Positions 44,471-57,004 of a stretch of DNA of 64,000 bases are shown piece after piece. Made by a program: the position numbers and the translations under genes. Positions within the stretch are counted from its first letter, which is position 1. Each line of letters starts with the position of its first letter. This DNA comes from Syngnathus acus (taxonomy: Eukaryota; Chordata; Actinopteri; Syngnathiformes; Syngnathidae): contig NW_023590222.1 in NCBI RefSeq assembly GCF_901709675.1, positions 70,001 to 134,000 on the forward strand, written 5' to 3'. The notes beneath the pieces are model-generated. The model worked only from the letters and a program-made list of their open reading frames with translations, was not told where the DNA came from and did no database searches.

Positions 44471-45119
44471 TTTGAGAAGTGAAATGAAGTTTATGGGACT
44501 TTCAGATTTGTCAAGAAGAATGGTGAAATATACCTTCAACCAGAATCCACACTCATTGGAAGCTATAGGAAGTGTCTAGAGCAGTGATTCTTAACCTTGT
44601 TGGAGGCACTGAACCCCACCAGTTTCATATGCCCATTCACCGAACCCCTCTTTTGTGAATATATATTTATTTTTTTCAAATTGAAGACAGAGATGTTTTT
44701 ACTGGTGCACAAAATGAGCCGTGCATAAACATCACCTTGTTCAAAGAATAGAACCAACACGATGCATGAATTCACAACAAATGACATACCAGCAAATCAG
44801 TGTGACTTCTGCTGTTGCCTTTGCGAGACCAGTTCAGATATGCGAATTTATTAATCAGGTGTGTTTGGACCTCCGGAGTGGAGGCTCTGCCGAACCCCTG
44901 AAACCGACTCACCGAACCCCTAGGGTTCGACCGAACCCAGGTTAAGAACCACTGGTCGAGAGGCTGTTATTTCTGCAAAAGGAGGATCTACTAAATATTG
45001 ATATTGAAATATTGTCATTTTTCTCTTGGGGTGCCCAAATTTATGTACCTGCCTACTTTTGATGAAATAATGATTGCACACTGTCTGCAAATCCAATAAA
45101 CTTCATTTCACTTCTCAAA
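44471..45119. mobile_element. Tc1/mariner-like MITE (U4)
   Basis: TA-flanked, interrupted by the hAT MITE. Confidence 0.83.
44582..44954. mobile_element. hAT MITE nested in Tc1 MITE (U4)
   Basis: Same 8-bp imperfect duplication; shares a CGATG variant with U3. Confidence 0.88.
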
Positions 45120-45207
45120 TATCACTGCCGCCATCCACCGTGTATGGATTCGGGCTAGCGCCCAAAATTAAATTGGGCTAGTTGATCAACAGCAACGTTT
45201 TAAAGAA

Positions 45208-45279
45208 GGGCTTGTCTGGGAGTTGAACCCAGGACCTCCGACACCCAAAGCAAGAATCATACCCCTAGACCAACGAGCC
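45208..45279 (-). tRNA. tRNA-Pro (TGG), U4
   Basis: As U1. Confidence 0.82.
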
Positions 45280-45369
45280 ATGACGGAAGCTTGCAGACCA
45301 TGTTACATTCCGTGTAACGTTGGCCTGTCAAACGCTCCACATAATGATAGACAACAGTGTTTCCAAGAA

Positions 45370-45441
45370 GAGATCGTCCGGGAGTTAAACCCAGGTAATG
45401 ATGCACCCTAAGCGAGAATCATTCCCCTGCACCGATGAGCT
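45370..45441 (-). pseudogene. tRNA-Pro (AGG)-like pseudogene, U4
   Basis: As U1, with CACCGATGAGC at the 5' side. Confidence 0.65.
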
Positions 45442-45894
45442 CCATAGTCGACCAGCTGACCCCGTTACATTCCGATTGGTAGCCCATGGACCTGAAGACT
45501 GAATGTCAGTGATTAATGGAATAAATGGAATCTGGTTGGCCTAAGGCTCCTAATTCCCTAACTTCAAGCCCTAACGCTAACTCTAAAACCAGAACAATAA
45601 CCAAACCCTAATAATTAACCCCTAACCTGCTAACTCGCTAACGGTAACCCCCTCACCTTTAACCCTAACCTCTAATGCGCCCCCTAAAGGTAGTGCCCTC
45701 TAAACTTGAAGGCAGGCATATACGAAAAAGACCAGCAGATTGCCCCATTTCAGTACTGTTTTAATAACGTTTACAGATGGTTAAAATCCACATAATAGTT
45801 ATAAGCGCATGTGTTCTGTGAGCGTTCCCCTTTCTGCTTCCTCCCTTTCCTTTCTCCCGCCAAGCAGTCCATCTTGCCCCAACACAGGGCATGT
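45442..45894. other. Linker with eroded telomere-like tract (U4)
   Basis: Non-coding. CTAACC-like sequence at about 45,546-45,675. Confidence 0.5.
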
Positions 45895-45966
45895 TCCTTG
45901 TTAGTATCGTGGATAGTATCTCTGCTTGTCGCGTGAAAGACTGGGGTTCGGTTTTCAACCCAAGTG
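45895..45966 (+). pseudogene. tRNA-Asp (GTC)-like pseudogene, U4
   Basis: As U1. Confidence 0.7.
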
Positions 45967-46092
45967 CGTTAACCTATGTTTGCAGCAGAGTTATTAGAGA
46001 GCTGCATTGGTTGTGCGTGCATCTTAAGTGAGTGACCTGTTAGTTTTTCAAAATGAACTCAAACTTTTATCTGTAGCCACCTTCTACTAAAT

Positions 46093-46159
46093 CACTGGTC
46101 CCCAACCTTTTTTGCGCCACGGACCGGTTACGTGTCAGAAATATTTTCGTGGACCGGCC
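46093..46159 (+). mobile_element. hAT-like terminal fragment (U4)
   Basis: Same short fragment as U1. Confidence 0.45.
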
Positions 46160-46186
46160 TTTATATAAATAAATAATACATTTATA

Positions 46187-46371
46187 TACTATGTGCCTTC
46201 TTATTTTTACTTTGTGTATTGTTTACTTGAATGTTTTGTTTGTCTGTGGACCAATTGGGTGTAATATGTCTTGTCTCCACCGTGGGATAGTAGGAAACGC
46301 AGTTTCAATGTCTTTGTATGTCTTGACATGTGAAGAAATTGACAATAAAGCAGACTTTGACTTTGACTTTG
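46187..46371 (+). mobile_element. LINE C-type 3' end (U4)
   Basis: Tail (ACTTTG)n adjoining LINE B. Confidence 0.75.
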
Positions 46372-47989
46372 ATAATGCGTTACAGTAGTCCAGGCGCGAC
46401 ATAATAAACGCATGTATAATAGTTTCCGCATCACGAGAGAATCGGACGAATCTTACGAATATTACGGAGGTGAAAAAGCGCAATTTTAGTTATGTTCTTA
46501 TTGTGCTTTTGAAAGGAGAGCGTTTGGTCAAATGTTACCCCGAGATTAGTTACAGTATCGCTCTGAGTGATAGTACAGTTATCCATAGTTATAGTGGTTT
46601 CCTTAAATAAGTGGTGATAACAAGCTGGACCAATTATCAACATCTCAGTTTTATCTGGGATAAGACGAAGGAAATTGAGAGACATCCATTGCTTGATCTC
46701 CGCAAGGCACGCCTCAAGATTACAACAGTCCTGCGGATTTGTCATCGATAACGGCATATATAATTGAGTGTCATCCGCCTAACATTGAAAACTAATGTTA
46801 TATTTACGTATTATGTCCCCAAGCGGAATCATATACATATTAAATAGAATTGGTCCGAGTACCGATCCCTGCGGGACACCACAAGTGACGTTATAGAGCT
46901 CAGAGGTCGCATTACCATGGACTACTCGTTGTTTTGCTACGAATGGGAGATTTGAAACCGGCCTATAATTACTGAGACAGTCCGGGTCGAGATTTGGTCG
47001 CTTAAGTAGCGGTTTAATGATAGCGGTTTTAAAGGCTGTCCAAAGGAGACAGACAGATTAATTATATTTAAGACGGACGGTCCTAAAATTTGAAGTAATT
47101 CTTTAAATAGTTTGGCTGGGAGCGGGTCGAGTGAACATGTCGTTTGCTTAGCCGCACTAACCAATTGCGTGAGCCTTTCAACGGACACACTTTTAAAATT
47201 TGATAGGGTTATTGCATGTTCGTCAGCGCCGGTAATGGGCGGTCTCGACTGAGCGATTGGAACTGTCATCTTGATCTCATCCCTAATGGATTCAATCTTT
47301 CAAGCGAAAAATTTCATGAACCCGTCGGCTGAGTGGAAGGAGCTATCGGAGGTCGGATGGCACCACGTCAGCTTTGCCACTGTATCAAATAAGTATTTAG
47401 GATTGTTTTTATTGAGATTAATAATTTGCGAGAAATAATTAGTTTTTGCTAAAATAAGCGCATCTTTGTATTTCAGGAGGCTATCGCGCCATGCCTGATG
47501 GAAAACCTCAAGTTTGGTTCAACGCCATTTTCGTTCATGCTTTTTACATAATTGCTTAAGCGTCCGTGTTTCACCTGTGAACCGTGTAGTAGGCTTTCTA
47601 CGGCGAGTTTTCAGACGTAGTGGCACTACCGAGTCGATGGCATTTAACAATGTCGCATTAAATCCATTTGTAAGATTATCAATAGAGCCGATATATGCTT
47701 GAAATATATCATTGGAGCCACCGTGTATCACTATATCCGAGTGGCTAGTGTTGTTGGACCTACGCTGTTGACTAGACCTATTGCGAGCTAGCGCCCTTAG
47801 ATTAGCTTCTATGCTCTGCCTCCAGGGATACACATTACCGTGGCTGGATTTTTAAGTGTGGTGTTTTTCGTGTGATGGAGTCACCTATGACCAAGATGCG
47901 AGAGCCAGTAGGCCGAGATGGCTTGGGACGGCTATGCGTCTTAACTGGCTCATCGCGGTTAGCAAGCCGCTTGGGGCTAATTCAAGATT
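46372..47989 (-). mobile_element. LINE B remnant (U4)
   Basis: Antisense copy including the esterase part up to the LINE A 5' end. A 7-8 bp deletion near 47,813 (CTTCTATGCTCTGCC) fuses the YPWRQS frame. Confidence 0.87.
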
Positions 47990-48637
47990 CAAGATGGCGG
48001 CGTCCCGGTTGGCTGCGGCTGCAACGGCTCTCGACAACCGACGAGCATTTTCACAAAATATGTCGCCTAGGACACTACAAACAACACAAAGTTTAGTTTA
48101 TCCATCCAGTAGGTTAGTATATGATCGCCAGCGCCTGCTGGAGGTACGGTCATCAAGTGTTTTCGGACTCGTAGCCACAACTACCCTAGTCTGTTTACGT
48201 AGCCTCGGAGTGCTTCGGGCACTAGCCCCAGAAGCTCACAATGCAGCGGGCTCGCCGGGCAGCACACGCCGGAGGAGGAGTAAGCGTAGGCGGTGTGACC
48301 GGCGGCGGAAGCGCGGCTGTCGAGGTGGGCTAACGGCTAAGCTTAAAGCTAACCCCTACAAACCGCCGCTTCCATCCATCTTCCTCTCCAACGTCCGCTC
48401 ACTGGATAATAAAATGGACCATCTACAACTGGAACTCTCTTCAAAGAGGGAGGTTAAAAACTGCTGCGCTCTCATCCTGACGGAGACATGGCTGAACTCA
48501 TCAATACCGTCCAACGCCGTTAGCCTGGAGGGGCTCGCTACATTCCGCGCCGACAGAAACAGCGAACTAAGCGGTAAATCCCGAGGAGGTGGGCTGTGTG
48601 TCTACATCAACAACAACTGGTGCAAAAATGCTAGATC
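47990..48637 (+). mobile_element. LINE A copy A4, 3'-truncated endonuclease piece
   Basis: Starts CAAGATGGCGG with ATG at 47,994 and reads through NVRSLDNKMDH and LTETWLNSS to NNWCKNARS. At 48,637 it is joined to array unit 2 (GATCTGACTTGAAC). LINEs normally lose 5' rather than 3' sequence, so this is a recombination breakpoint and not an insertion event. The chimeric frame to 48,764 is an artefact of the junction. Confidence 0.92.
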
Positions 48638-48698
48638 TGACTTGAACTCGGGTCGCTGGGGTGAGAGTCCAGAGCACTTACCACTACACTATGGAACT
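48638..48698 (-). pseudogene. Truncated tRNA-like unit 2 (U5)
   Basis: Lacks the 3' acceptor side, removed by the junction with LINE A. Confidence 0.8.
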
Positions 48699-48789
48699 CA
48701 TGCCATTGATTCATGGAAGTTACGTATATGGTTTTATAGAGCAGCTCACAAGCAGTATAGATAGGAATAGGTAAATGCAAAAAAGGTTG

Positions 48790-48861
48790 AGGTTCCACTG
48801 AGACTTGAACTCGGACCAGTGGATTCAGAGTCCAGTGTGCTAACCATTACACTATGGAACC
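48790..48861 (-). tRNA. tRNA-Gln (CTG), U5
   Basis: One substitution (GACCAGTGG on plus); acceptor fully paired. Confidence 0.84.
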
Positions 48862-49077
48862 ACAAGGTCCAGACCATGGCAGGCATATGCTGGTGTGGGA
48901 GCCAGAAGTTTTGAATTCTTTTTTTTTTTTTTTTTTTCTTCTTTTTTTTAATTGCTAATGTGTCAATTGCTGGGTATCTGAAACCAGTTTTTCCAGTGTC
49001 CAGAGACCAGCTATTCCAATTTAGTCCCATAATTGGCTTTCTGTACAGCGCACAAGTGGCAGGGAAGTCTGGGAGTA

Positions 49078-49364
49078 CAGTCAAACCTCGGTTTTCGAAC
49101 GTCCCGGTTCTCGAACAAATCGGAATTCGAACAAAAGAATTCGAGATTTTTTTGCTTCGGTTGTCCAACAAAATTCGGAGGTTGAACCTCGCAAGATGAG
49201 CCGAAAGGACCCGAGAAAACCCGACCGCGCGGCCCGGATGCCGACTGACTCCGTTCGTTATTGTAATTTCGTTACTTTGAGGATTGTATTAACCCCTAAT
49301 CATGCCTCCAAAGAAAGCAAGTGGGAGCAGTAAAGCCATCCTAAAACACAAAGGCGCTCTTTAA
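49078..49364 (+). mobile_element. pogo/Tigger-like 5' fragment (U5)
   Basis: Terminus at 49,078, MPPKK frame 49,302-49,364. Confidence 0.65.
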
Positions 49365-49566
49365 GCAATGCGACAGTGAGCGCCCGGCGCGCTGCGGTTG
49401 CGCGACCGCACCAAATTAAGCTCCCTGCGCACTGAGATCCACTTAAATTTTAGAAAGTACATCAGAACTTTAAAAATATTTTCTAAATTTCAGCGACGGC
49501 TCTGTCACAATAATGCGACCAGCGCGGTGCAGTTGGGCGGTCGGCGGCACGCTACGGTTGAGCGTT

Positions 49567-49640
49567 CTCTCTCGCTCTCTCTCGCTCTCTCTCGCGCTCT
49601 CTCTCTCTCTCTCTCGCACTCTTTCTCGCTCTCTCTCGCT

Positions 49641-49696
<56 letters not shown>
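49567..49696. repeat. (CT)n/(CA)n microsatellite (U5)
   Basis: The CA part is uninterrupted here. Confidence 0.95.
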
Positions 49697-49747
49697 ATCA
49701 TCGGCGGACACTCGGGACGAGTATGACTGTCTTCTTCTCAGGGTCGT

Positions 49748-49939
49748 CTACTTGTGGGTCCGCAGGTGGGCGTAGAGGCCGATCCGGGATCCACATATTT
49801 TTGTGCAGTGTGGGCAGGGGAAAGTGGTGGTGGGTTGTGGTCGTGCTGGAGCCTGTTTTTGTCTTTCCTTACGGAGTTGTTGTTTGGTTTCTGGGACACG
49901 GCGGAGTTCCTTTTCATGATGTGCTGCCCCTTCTTGCAT
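49748..49939 (-). mobile_element. LINE zinc-finger C-terminus (U5)
   Basis: Same C2H2 frame as U2. Confidence 0.6.
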
Positions 49940-50014
49940 ACAATCGTGTAGTGTTTAATTCCGTTGTGTTCGATTCGAATCTGGGTTATGGCATAATCAA
50001 ATTACCGTTTTTTT

Positions 50015-50080
50015 CCATGTATAATGCGCAAAATTTAACTAATTTATTGTCCTAAAATCTGGGGTGCGCATTATACATGG
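50015..50080. repeat. 16-bp perfect inverted repeat (hairpin)
   Basis: CCATGTATAATGCGCA at 50,015-50,030 and its exact complement at 50,065-50,080, with a 34-nt loop. It could be the end of a foldback MITE. It is incomplete in U2 and cut in U3. Confidence 0.75.
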
Positions 50081-50533
50081 GTACAATTTTTTTTAATTTT
50101 TTTTTTTTTTTTTTGTGAAGAAAATCATGGTACAACAATTTTTGAAGAAAATCTTGTCACGGATGGTTCTTTACAACGTCACTTTCCTCTCTTTTCATTT
50201 TAACCTAACTGATCGCGGTGGTGCCTTTCTGGGCAGTCGGAGAAATCAACGCCAACAAAAAAAATACATCCAGCCTAGTTAAGAAATCACCAGAAAGATC
50301 ACCATGACAATTGTGAATAATAAATAAATAATTATTATATATATTATATATATTATTATTATAATAATAAATAATTGTGATAAATAACTGGAACATCACT
50401 CAAATATTGGTGATCCAGTTGAGAGTCTCACATATTTCTTCGCTATTGAGTTTGCTACTGCATGTGCAGTGATACTGACCGGCAGAATAACATCCGGTTG
50501 TTCCCAAAGATGATCTTTTTTCTGAAATAATTT

Positions 50534-50810
50534 TATGTTTACGGACTTAAGTAACCCGGCCGGGTCATACCAAAGACTATAAAAATGGGACCCATTGCCT
50601 CCCTGCTTGGCACTCAGCATTAAGGGTTGGAATTGGGGGGTTAGATCACCAAATGATTCCCGAGCGCAGCGCCGCTGCTGCTCACTGCTCCCCTCTCCCC
50701 CAGGGGATGGATCAAAATCACACGGGGATGGGTCAAATGCAGAGGACAAATTTCACCACACCCAGACGCGTGTGTGACGATCATTGGGACTTTAAAAAAA
50801 AACAAAAAAC
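50534..50810 (+). mobile_element. SINE-like interspersed repeat (U5)
   Basis: A-run interrupted by C (AAAAAACAAAAAAC); otherwise as U2. Confidence 0.55.
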
Positions 50811-51158
50811 GTTGGAAACTTTGGAATCCAAAGTGCTTCCAAACGAATGACTTGAAGCCCAAAGGGGAGCGAATTTCATCGTCTTCTTGGACACTAGCCA
50901 TAGCACCAGCCCAGGAGCCGCGTAGTTGTCGGCTCCCCTTTCACGTGCCTGCTCTGCTCACAACACAGCACGCCGCGTACTGCTCCCGGAAAGAGGAAGC
51001 AAGCAACAATGAACTGGATTTCAAAATAAAGTCGCGTCTAATGTCCGAGGTCAAACACGGCGATATAAATCGATGTTTACGTTTAGCATCGATGCCAATA
51101 AATCGTAGAGCATTATATCGATTAATCGATGTGTATCGATGAATCGTTACACCCCTAG
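50811..51158 (-). mobile_element. hAT-Ac (BED) transposase 5' fragment (U5)
   Basis: Minus frame MASVQEDDEIRS ... FVWKHFGFQ and terminus ending at 51,158. Confidence 0.75.
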
Positions 51159-51671
51159 TTGATATCATTACATCGTAAGATGGCGCCGCGGATGGCCACC
51201 TCGGTGACTCGCTCTATATTTGTTATTTTACATCTTTTTAACCTCACTTTGTATCATACTTCCGGTTTGCCACGTAGAGCGCCGCAGCGTCACTTGAGAG
51301 AGGATCTACATTCCTACATTTCTATATGCTTTTCTAATTTTTCCTCGCTTTTTACGTTTTTTACTCCAGTTTTGGGAGTTTACTATTGTTGAAAGTCACG
51401 GACCGTCAATTCCTGCCATTTCAACCACGTCACTGTTTGGCTCTCAGCGGAGGCTTCGTGGCTGTTTGTCTACCGTCGATCATCGGACACGTAAGTATGG
51501 CTGCGGATCAAGAGGTTTGTACGGCTTTGTGCACCAACTGCACCCTTCTCTTAGAGAGGTTGTCCCTGCTAGAGGGACATGTCCGCCAGCTTGAGGAGAA
51601 TAGTGTGATAACAGTAGATTTTGGCGGACACAGATGCGGACTGTAGTCAGCCCGCTAGCCCAGTTAGCATT
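51159..51671 (+). mobile_element. LINE B 5' end with ORF1 start (U5)
   Basis: As 22,081-22,593; interrupted by LINE A. Confidence 0.7.
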
Positions 51672-54600
51672 AGACTTAGACTTAGACTTAGACAAACTTT
51701 ATTGTCATTTTGTCAACACTGGGTGTACACAAAACGAAATTACGTTGCGTACGGCTTTCAACAATGTAGTGGTATTGCGGCTGGTTAAAAGTGACATTCT
51801 ATATAAAAATATGAAATAAGATAAGTATAGAGTACAAAGTGCAGCAGTGATAAAGTATGTAAACAGTGCAGGAGACAAAAACCGTATTTACAAGTGTGCA
51901 GAGGAATGCTACGTTTGAATGTTCAACAGTCTGACGACAGCAGGGAAAAAACTATTGCAGAACCTGGTGGACCTGCAGCGGATGCTGCGAAACCTCTTCC
52001 CAGACGGCAGCAGGGAGAACAGTCCATGGTGAGGGTGTGATGGGTCACTGATAATATTACGGGCTCGGGACACGCAGCGCTGGGATGACAAGTCCTGAAT
52101 GGAGGGAAGAGGAGCCCCGATGATCCTCTCTGCTGTCCTCACCACTCTCCTCAGGTTCTTCCAATCGGAGGCGCTGCAACCTCCACACCACACCGAGAGA
52201 CAGCTTGTCAGAATGCTCTCTATGGTGCTTCGGTAGAACGTCCTCATGATGGGTGGGGGCAGGTGGGCTCTCCTCATCCTCCGCAGGAAGTACAAGCGCT
52301 TCTGTGCCCTCTTGACTAGTGTTGTGGTGTTCACAGTCCAGGTGAGGTCGTCTGTGATGTGGACCCCCAGGAATTTAGTGCTGCTGACCACCTCCACAGC
52401 TGAGCTGTTGATGATCAGTGGAGCGTGGTGAGGCTGGTTCTTCCTGAAGTCGACGATGATCTCCTTCGTCTTCTCCACATTCAGGATCAGGCTATTTTCT
52501 CTGCACCAGCCCACCAACTGCTCCACCTCCTCTCTGTAGTCCAGGTCGTTGATGTCCCTGATGAGGCCCACCACCGTTGTGTCGTCTGCAAACTTCACGA
52601 TGTGATTGGTGGTGAACCTGGGGGCGCAGTCGTGTGTCATCAGGGTGAACAGCAGGGGGCTCAGGACGCAGCCCTGAGGGGAGCCTGTGCTGAGGGTGAT
52701 GACATCTGAGGTGTTCTGTCCGACCCGGACTGACTGAGGTCTGTTGGTGAGGAAGTCTAGCAGCCAGTTTCGAAGGGGGGTGCTGAAGCCCAGGTGTTCC
52801 AGTTTTTCCACCAGATGCTGTGGAATGATGGTGTTAAACGCTGAGCTGAAGTCCAGGAACAGCAACCGCACGTGGGTGTTCCTCTCCTCCAGGTGAGCCA
52901 GGCTCAGGTGAAGAACGGAGGAGATGGCATCCTCAGTAGAGCGGTTCTGGAACGGGTCGAATGTTGGGGGGAGTCCGGAGACGATGTGTTCTTTAAGCAG
53001 CCTTTCGAAGCACTTCATCATGATGGGAGTCAGTGCCACAGGTCTGTAGTCATTCATGAGGTGATTTGAGGTTTCTTCGGCACCGGAATGATGGAGGCAG
53101 CCTTGAAGCATACTGGCACTGTGGCTTGGCCCAGCGAGATGTTAAAAATGTCTGTGATGACACCAGCCAGCTGACCTGCACATTCCTTGAACACCCGCCC
53201 AGGTATGTTGTCAGGGGCCTGGGGCCTTACGTGGGTTGACTCTTCTCAGAGTCTTCCACACGTTGGCTGAGTCAAGGCAGAGTGCCTCCTCTTCCTGGTG
53301 GGGAACAGTTTTAACTGCAGGAGTGCTGTTTAGTGCCTCAAATCGCCCAAAGAAGTTATTTAGACCATTTAGGAAGTCAGCATCAACCTCACCCAACGGG
53401 GGGGAGGGTAAGTTGTAGTCCGTGATCGCCCGTATGCCTTGCCACATACTCCTGGTGTTATTGGCGTCGTGGAAAAAATCCTGAATTTTTCGACTGTGGC
53501 TTCGCTTCGCTAACCTGATGGCACGGTTCAAGTTGGCTCTCGCTGTCCTCAGTGCCTCCTTGTCGCCAGACTTGAAGGCTGAGTTCCGTGCTCGTAGCGT
53601 ATGACGTACCTCCTCAGTCATCCAGGGTCGTTGGTTGGCTCGGGTGATGATGTTCTTAGTGGTGCTGACGTCCTCGGTGCATTTGTTGATGTAGGCTGAC
53701 ACAGTCATGGCGTACTCATCAATGTCGATCTGATTGTCATATGTTGCTGCTGATTTGAACATGTCCCAGTCAGAGCACTCAAAGCAGTCCTGGAGTGCCT
53801 CCATGGCCCCCTCAGACCACACCCTCACCTGCTTCACTGTGGGTTTTGCTCTGATCAGCAGGGGCCTGTATGCAGGGATTAGCATAACAGATAGGTGGTC
53901 TGAAGAGCCGAGGTGGGGGCGGGGGGCTGCTCTGAATGCATCCTTTATATTGGTGTAAACCAAGTCCAGAGTGTTCTCTCCCCGAGTTGGAAAATCCACG
54001 TGTTGGTAAAAATGAGGGAGAATAGTCTTCATGTTAGCCTGGTTGAAGTCCCCAGCAATGATGAAAACACCCTCTGTGTGCGTGGATTGCCGCTCACCGA
54101 TTGTCCGATAGAGAACACTCATGGCCTCTTTAGTATTAGCGCTAGGAGGCACATACACAGCCGTGATGCTAACAACAGTAAACTCCCTGGGCAGGTAGAA
54201 GGGTCTGCAGTTAACAGTCAAAAGCTCGATGTCCGAAGAGCAGAAGCTGGCGACAGATCTAGCATTTTTGCACCAGTTGTTGTTGATGTAGACACACAGC
54301 CCACCTCCTCGGGATTTACCGCTTAGTTCGCTGTTTCTGTCGGCGCGGAATGTAGCGAGCCCCTCCAGGCTAACGGCGTTGGACGGTATTGATGAGTTCA
54401 GCCATGTCTCCGTCAGGATGAGAGCGCAGCAGTTTTTAACCTCCCTCTTTGAAGAGAGTTCCAGTTGTAGATGGTCCATTTTATTATCCAGTGAGCGGAC
54501 GTTGGAGAGGAAGATGGATGGAAGCGGCGGTTTGTAGGGGTTAGCTTTAAGCTTAGCCGTTAGCCCACCTCGACAGCCGCGCTTCCGCCGCCGGTCACAC

Positions 54601-54903
54601 CGCCTACGCTTACTCCTCCTCCGGCGTGTGCTGCCCGGCGAGCCCGCTGCATTGTGAGCTTCTGGGGCTAGTGCCCGAAGCACTCCGAGGCTACGTAAAC
54701 AGACTAGGGTAGTTGTGGCTACGAGTCCGAAAACACTTGATGACCGTACCTCCAGCAGGCGCTGGCGATCATATACTAACCTACTGGATGGATAAACTAA
54801 ACTTTGTGTTGTTTGTAGTGTCCTAGGCGACATATTTTGTGAAAATGCTCGTCGGTTGTCGAGAGCCGTTGCAGCCGCAGCCAACCGGGGCGCCGCCATC
54901 TTG
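51672..54903 (-). mobile_element. LINE A copy A5, full-length without the 338-bp insert
   Basis: ORF2 spans 54,899 to 51,909 (2,991 nt). The frame is broken only by an extra G near 53,215 and a missing T near 53,057, which cancel, leaving about 160 nt out of frame in the RT N-terminal region. Endonuclease (NVRSLDN, LTETWL, AGDFNQ, SSDHLS) and RT ([19 protein letters not shown]) motifs are present. TATAT at the insertion site is single, showing the original state. Confidence 0.93.
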
Positions 54904-56527
54904 AATCTTGAATTAGCCCCAAGCGGCTTGCTAACCGCGATGAGCCAGTTAAGACGCATAGCCGTCCCAAGCCATCTCGGCCTACTGGCTCTCGCATCTT
55001 GGTCATAGGTGACTCCATCACACGAAAAACACCACACTTAAAAATCCAGCCACGGTAATGTGTATCCCTGGAGGCAGAGCACCCGACATAGAAGCTAATC
55101 TAAGGGCGCTAGCTCGCAATAGGTCTAGTCAACAGCGTAGGTCCAACAACACTAGCCACTCGGATATAGTGATACACGGTGGCTCCAATGATATATTTCA
55201 AGCATATATCGGCTCTATTGATAATCTTACAAATGGATTTAATGCGACATTGTTAAATGCCATCGACTCGGTAGTGCCACTACGTCTGAAAACTCGCCGT
55301 AGAAAGCCTACTACACGGTTCACAGGTGAAACACGGACGCTTAAGCAATTATGTAAAAAGCATGAACGAAAATGGCGTTGAACCAAACTTGAGGTTTTCC
55401 ATCAGGCATGGCGCGATAGCCTCCTGAAATACAAAGATGCGCTTATTTTAGCAAAAACTAATTATTTCTCGCAAATTATTAATCTCAATAAAAACAATCC
55501 TAAATACTTATTTGATACAGTGGCAAAGCTGACGTGGTGCCATCCGACCTCCGATAGCTCCTTCCACTCAGCCGACGGGTTCATGAAATTTTTCGCTTGA
55601 AAGATTGAATCCATTAGGGATGAGATCAAGATGACAGTTCCAATCGCTCAGTCGAGACCGCCCATTACCGGCGCTGACGAACATGCAATAACCCTATCAA
55701 ATTTTAAAAGTGTGTCCGTTGAAAGGCTCACGCAATTGGTTAGTGCGGCTAAGCAAACGACATGTTCACTCGACCCGCTCCCAGCCAAACTATTTAAAGA
55801 ATTACTTCAAATTTTAGGACCGTCCGTCTTAAATATAATTAATCTGTCTGTCTCCTCTGGACAGCCTTTAAAACCGCTATCATTAAACCGCTACTTAAGC
55901 GACCAAATCTCGACCCGGACTGTCTCAGTAATTATAGGCCGGTTTCAAATCTCCCATTCGTAGCAAAACAACGAGTAGTCCATGGTAATGCGACCTCTGA
56001 GCTCTATAACGTCACTTGTGGTGTCCCGCAGGGATCGGTACTCGGACCAATTCTATTTAATATGTATATGATTCCGCTTGGGGACATAATACGTAAATAT
56101 AACATTAGTTTTCAATGTTAGGCGGATGACACTCAATTATATATGCCGTTATCGATGACAAATCCGCAGGACTGTTGTAATCTTGAGGCGTGCCTTGCGG
56201 AGCTCAAGCAATGGATGTCTCTCAATTTCCTTCGTCTTATCCCAGATAAAACTGAGATGTTGATAATTGGTCCAGCTTGTTATCACCACTTATTTAAGGA
56301 AACCACTATAACTATGGATAACTGTACTATCACTCAGAGCGATACTGTAACTAATCTCGGGGTAACATTTGACCAAACGCTCTCCTTTCAAAAGCACAAT
56401 AAGAACATAACTAAAATTGCGCTTTTTACCTCCGTAATATTCGTAAGATTCGTCCGATTCTCTCGTGATGCGGAAACTATTATACATGCGTTTATTATGT
56501 CGCGCCTGGACTACTGTAACGCATTAT
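54904..56527 (+). mobile_element. LINE B remnant (U6)
   Basis: One T is missing in the T-run of GCTTTTTACC near 56,425, so the two RT pieces that are in separate frames elsewhere fuse into one 177-codon frame (56,143-56,676). The stops upstream remain. Confidence 0.87.
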
Positions 56528-56712
56528 CAAAGTCAAAGTCAAAGTCTGCTTTATTGTCAATTTCTTCACATGTCAAGACATACAAAGACATTGAAACTGC
56601 GTTTCCTACTATCCCACGGTGGAGACAAGACATATTACACCCAATTGGTCCACAGACAAACAAAACATTCAAGTAAACAATACACAAAGTAAAAATAAGA
56701 AGGCACATAGTA
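56528..56712 (-). mobile_element. LINE C-type 3' end (U6)
   Basis: Three AAAGTC repeats. Confidence 0.75.
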
Positions 56713-56739
56713 TATAAATGTATTATTTATTTATATAAA

Positions 56740-56806
56740 GGCCGGTCCACGAAAATATTTCTGACGCGTAACCGGTCCGTGGCGCAAAAAAGGTTGGGGA
56801 CCAGTG
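56740..56806 (-). mobile_element. hAT-like terminal fragment (U6)
   Basis: One substitution (GACGCGTAACC). Confidence 0.45.
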
Positions 56807-56932
56807 ATTTAGTAGAAGGTGGCTACAGATAAAAGTTTGAGTTCATTTTGAAAAACTAACAGGTCACTCACTTAAGATGCACGCACAACCAATGCAGCTC
56901 TCTAATAACTCTGCTGCAAACATAGGTTAACG

Positions 56933-57004
56933 CACTTGGGTTGAAAACCGAACCCCAGTCTTTCACGCGACAAGCAGAGATACTATCCACGATACTAACA
57001 AGGA
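56933..57004 (-). pseudogene. tRNA-Asp (GTC)-like pseudogene, U6
   Basis: As U2. Confidence 0.7.

Larger units (their letters stand above)
38920..47989 (-). repeat. Macrosatellite monomer U4 (reverse)
   Basis: Inverted relative to U3 (coordinate sum about 73,579 near the spacer edge). With the inverted block 34,658-38,919 it makes an almost complete reverse unit. Confidence 0.92.
48638..51671 (+). repeat. Macrosatellite partial monomer U5 (forward)
   Basis: Contains only the distal part: truncated unit 2, tRNA-Gln, Tigger, microsatellite, linker and LINE B 5' end. Offset to U2 is about 29,080. Confidence 0.92.

Noticed and set aside
47856-48764. 302-codon frame with endonuclease start and novel C-terminus
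   Set aside because: The C-terminus is translated tRNA-array DNA after the 48,637 breakpoint, and the N-terminus before 47,994 is antisense LINE B.
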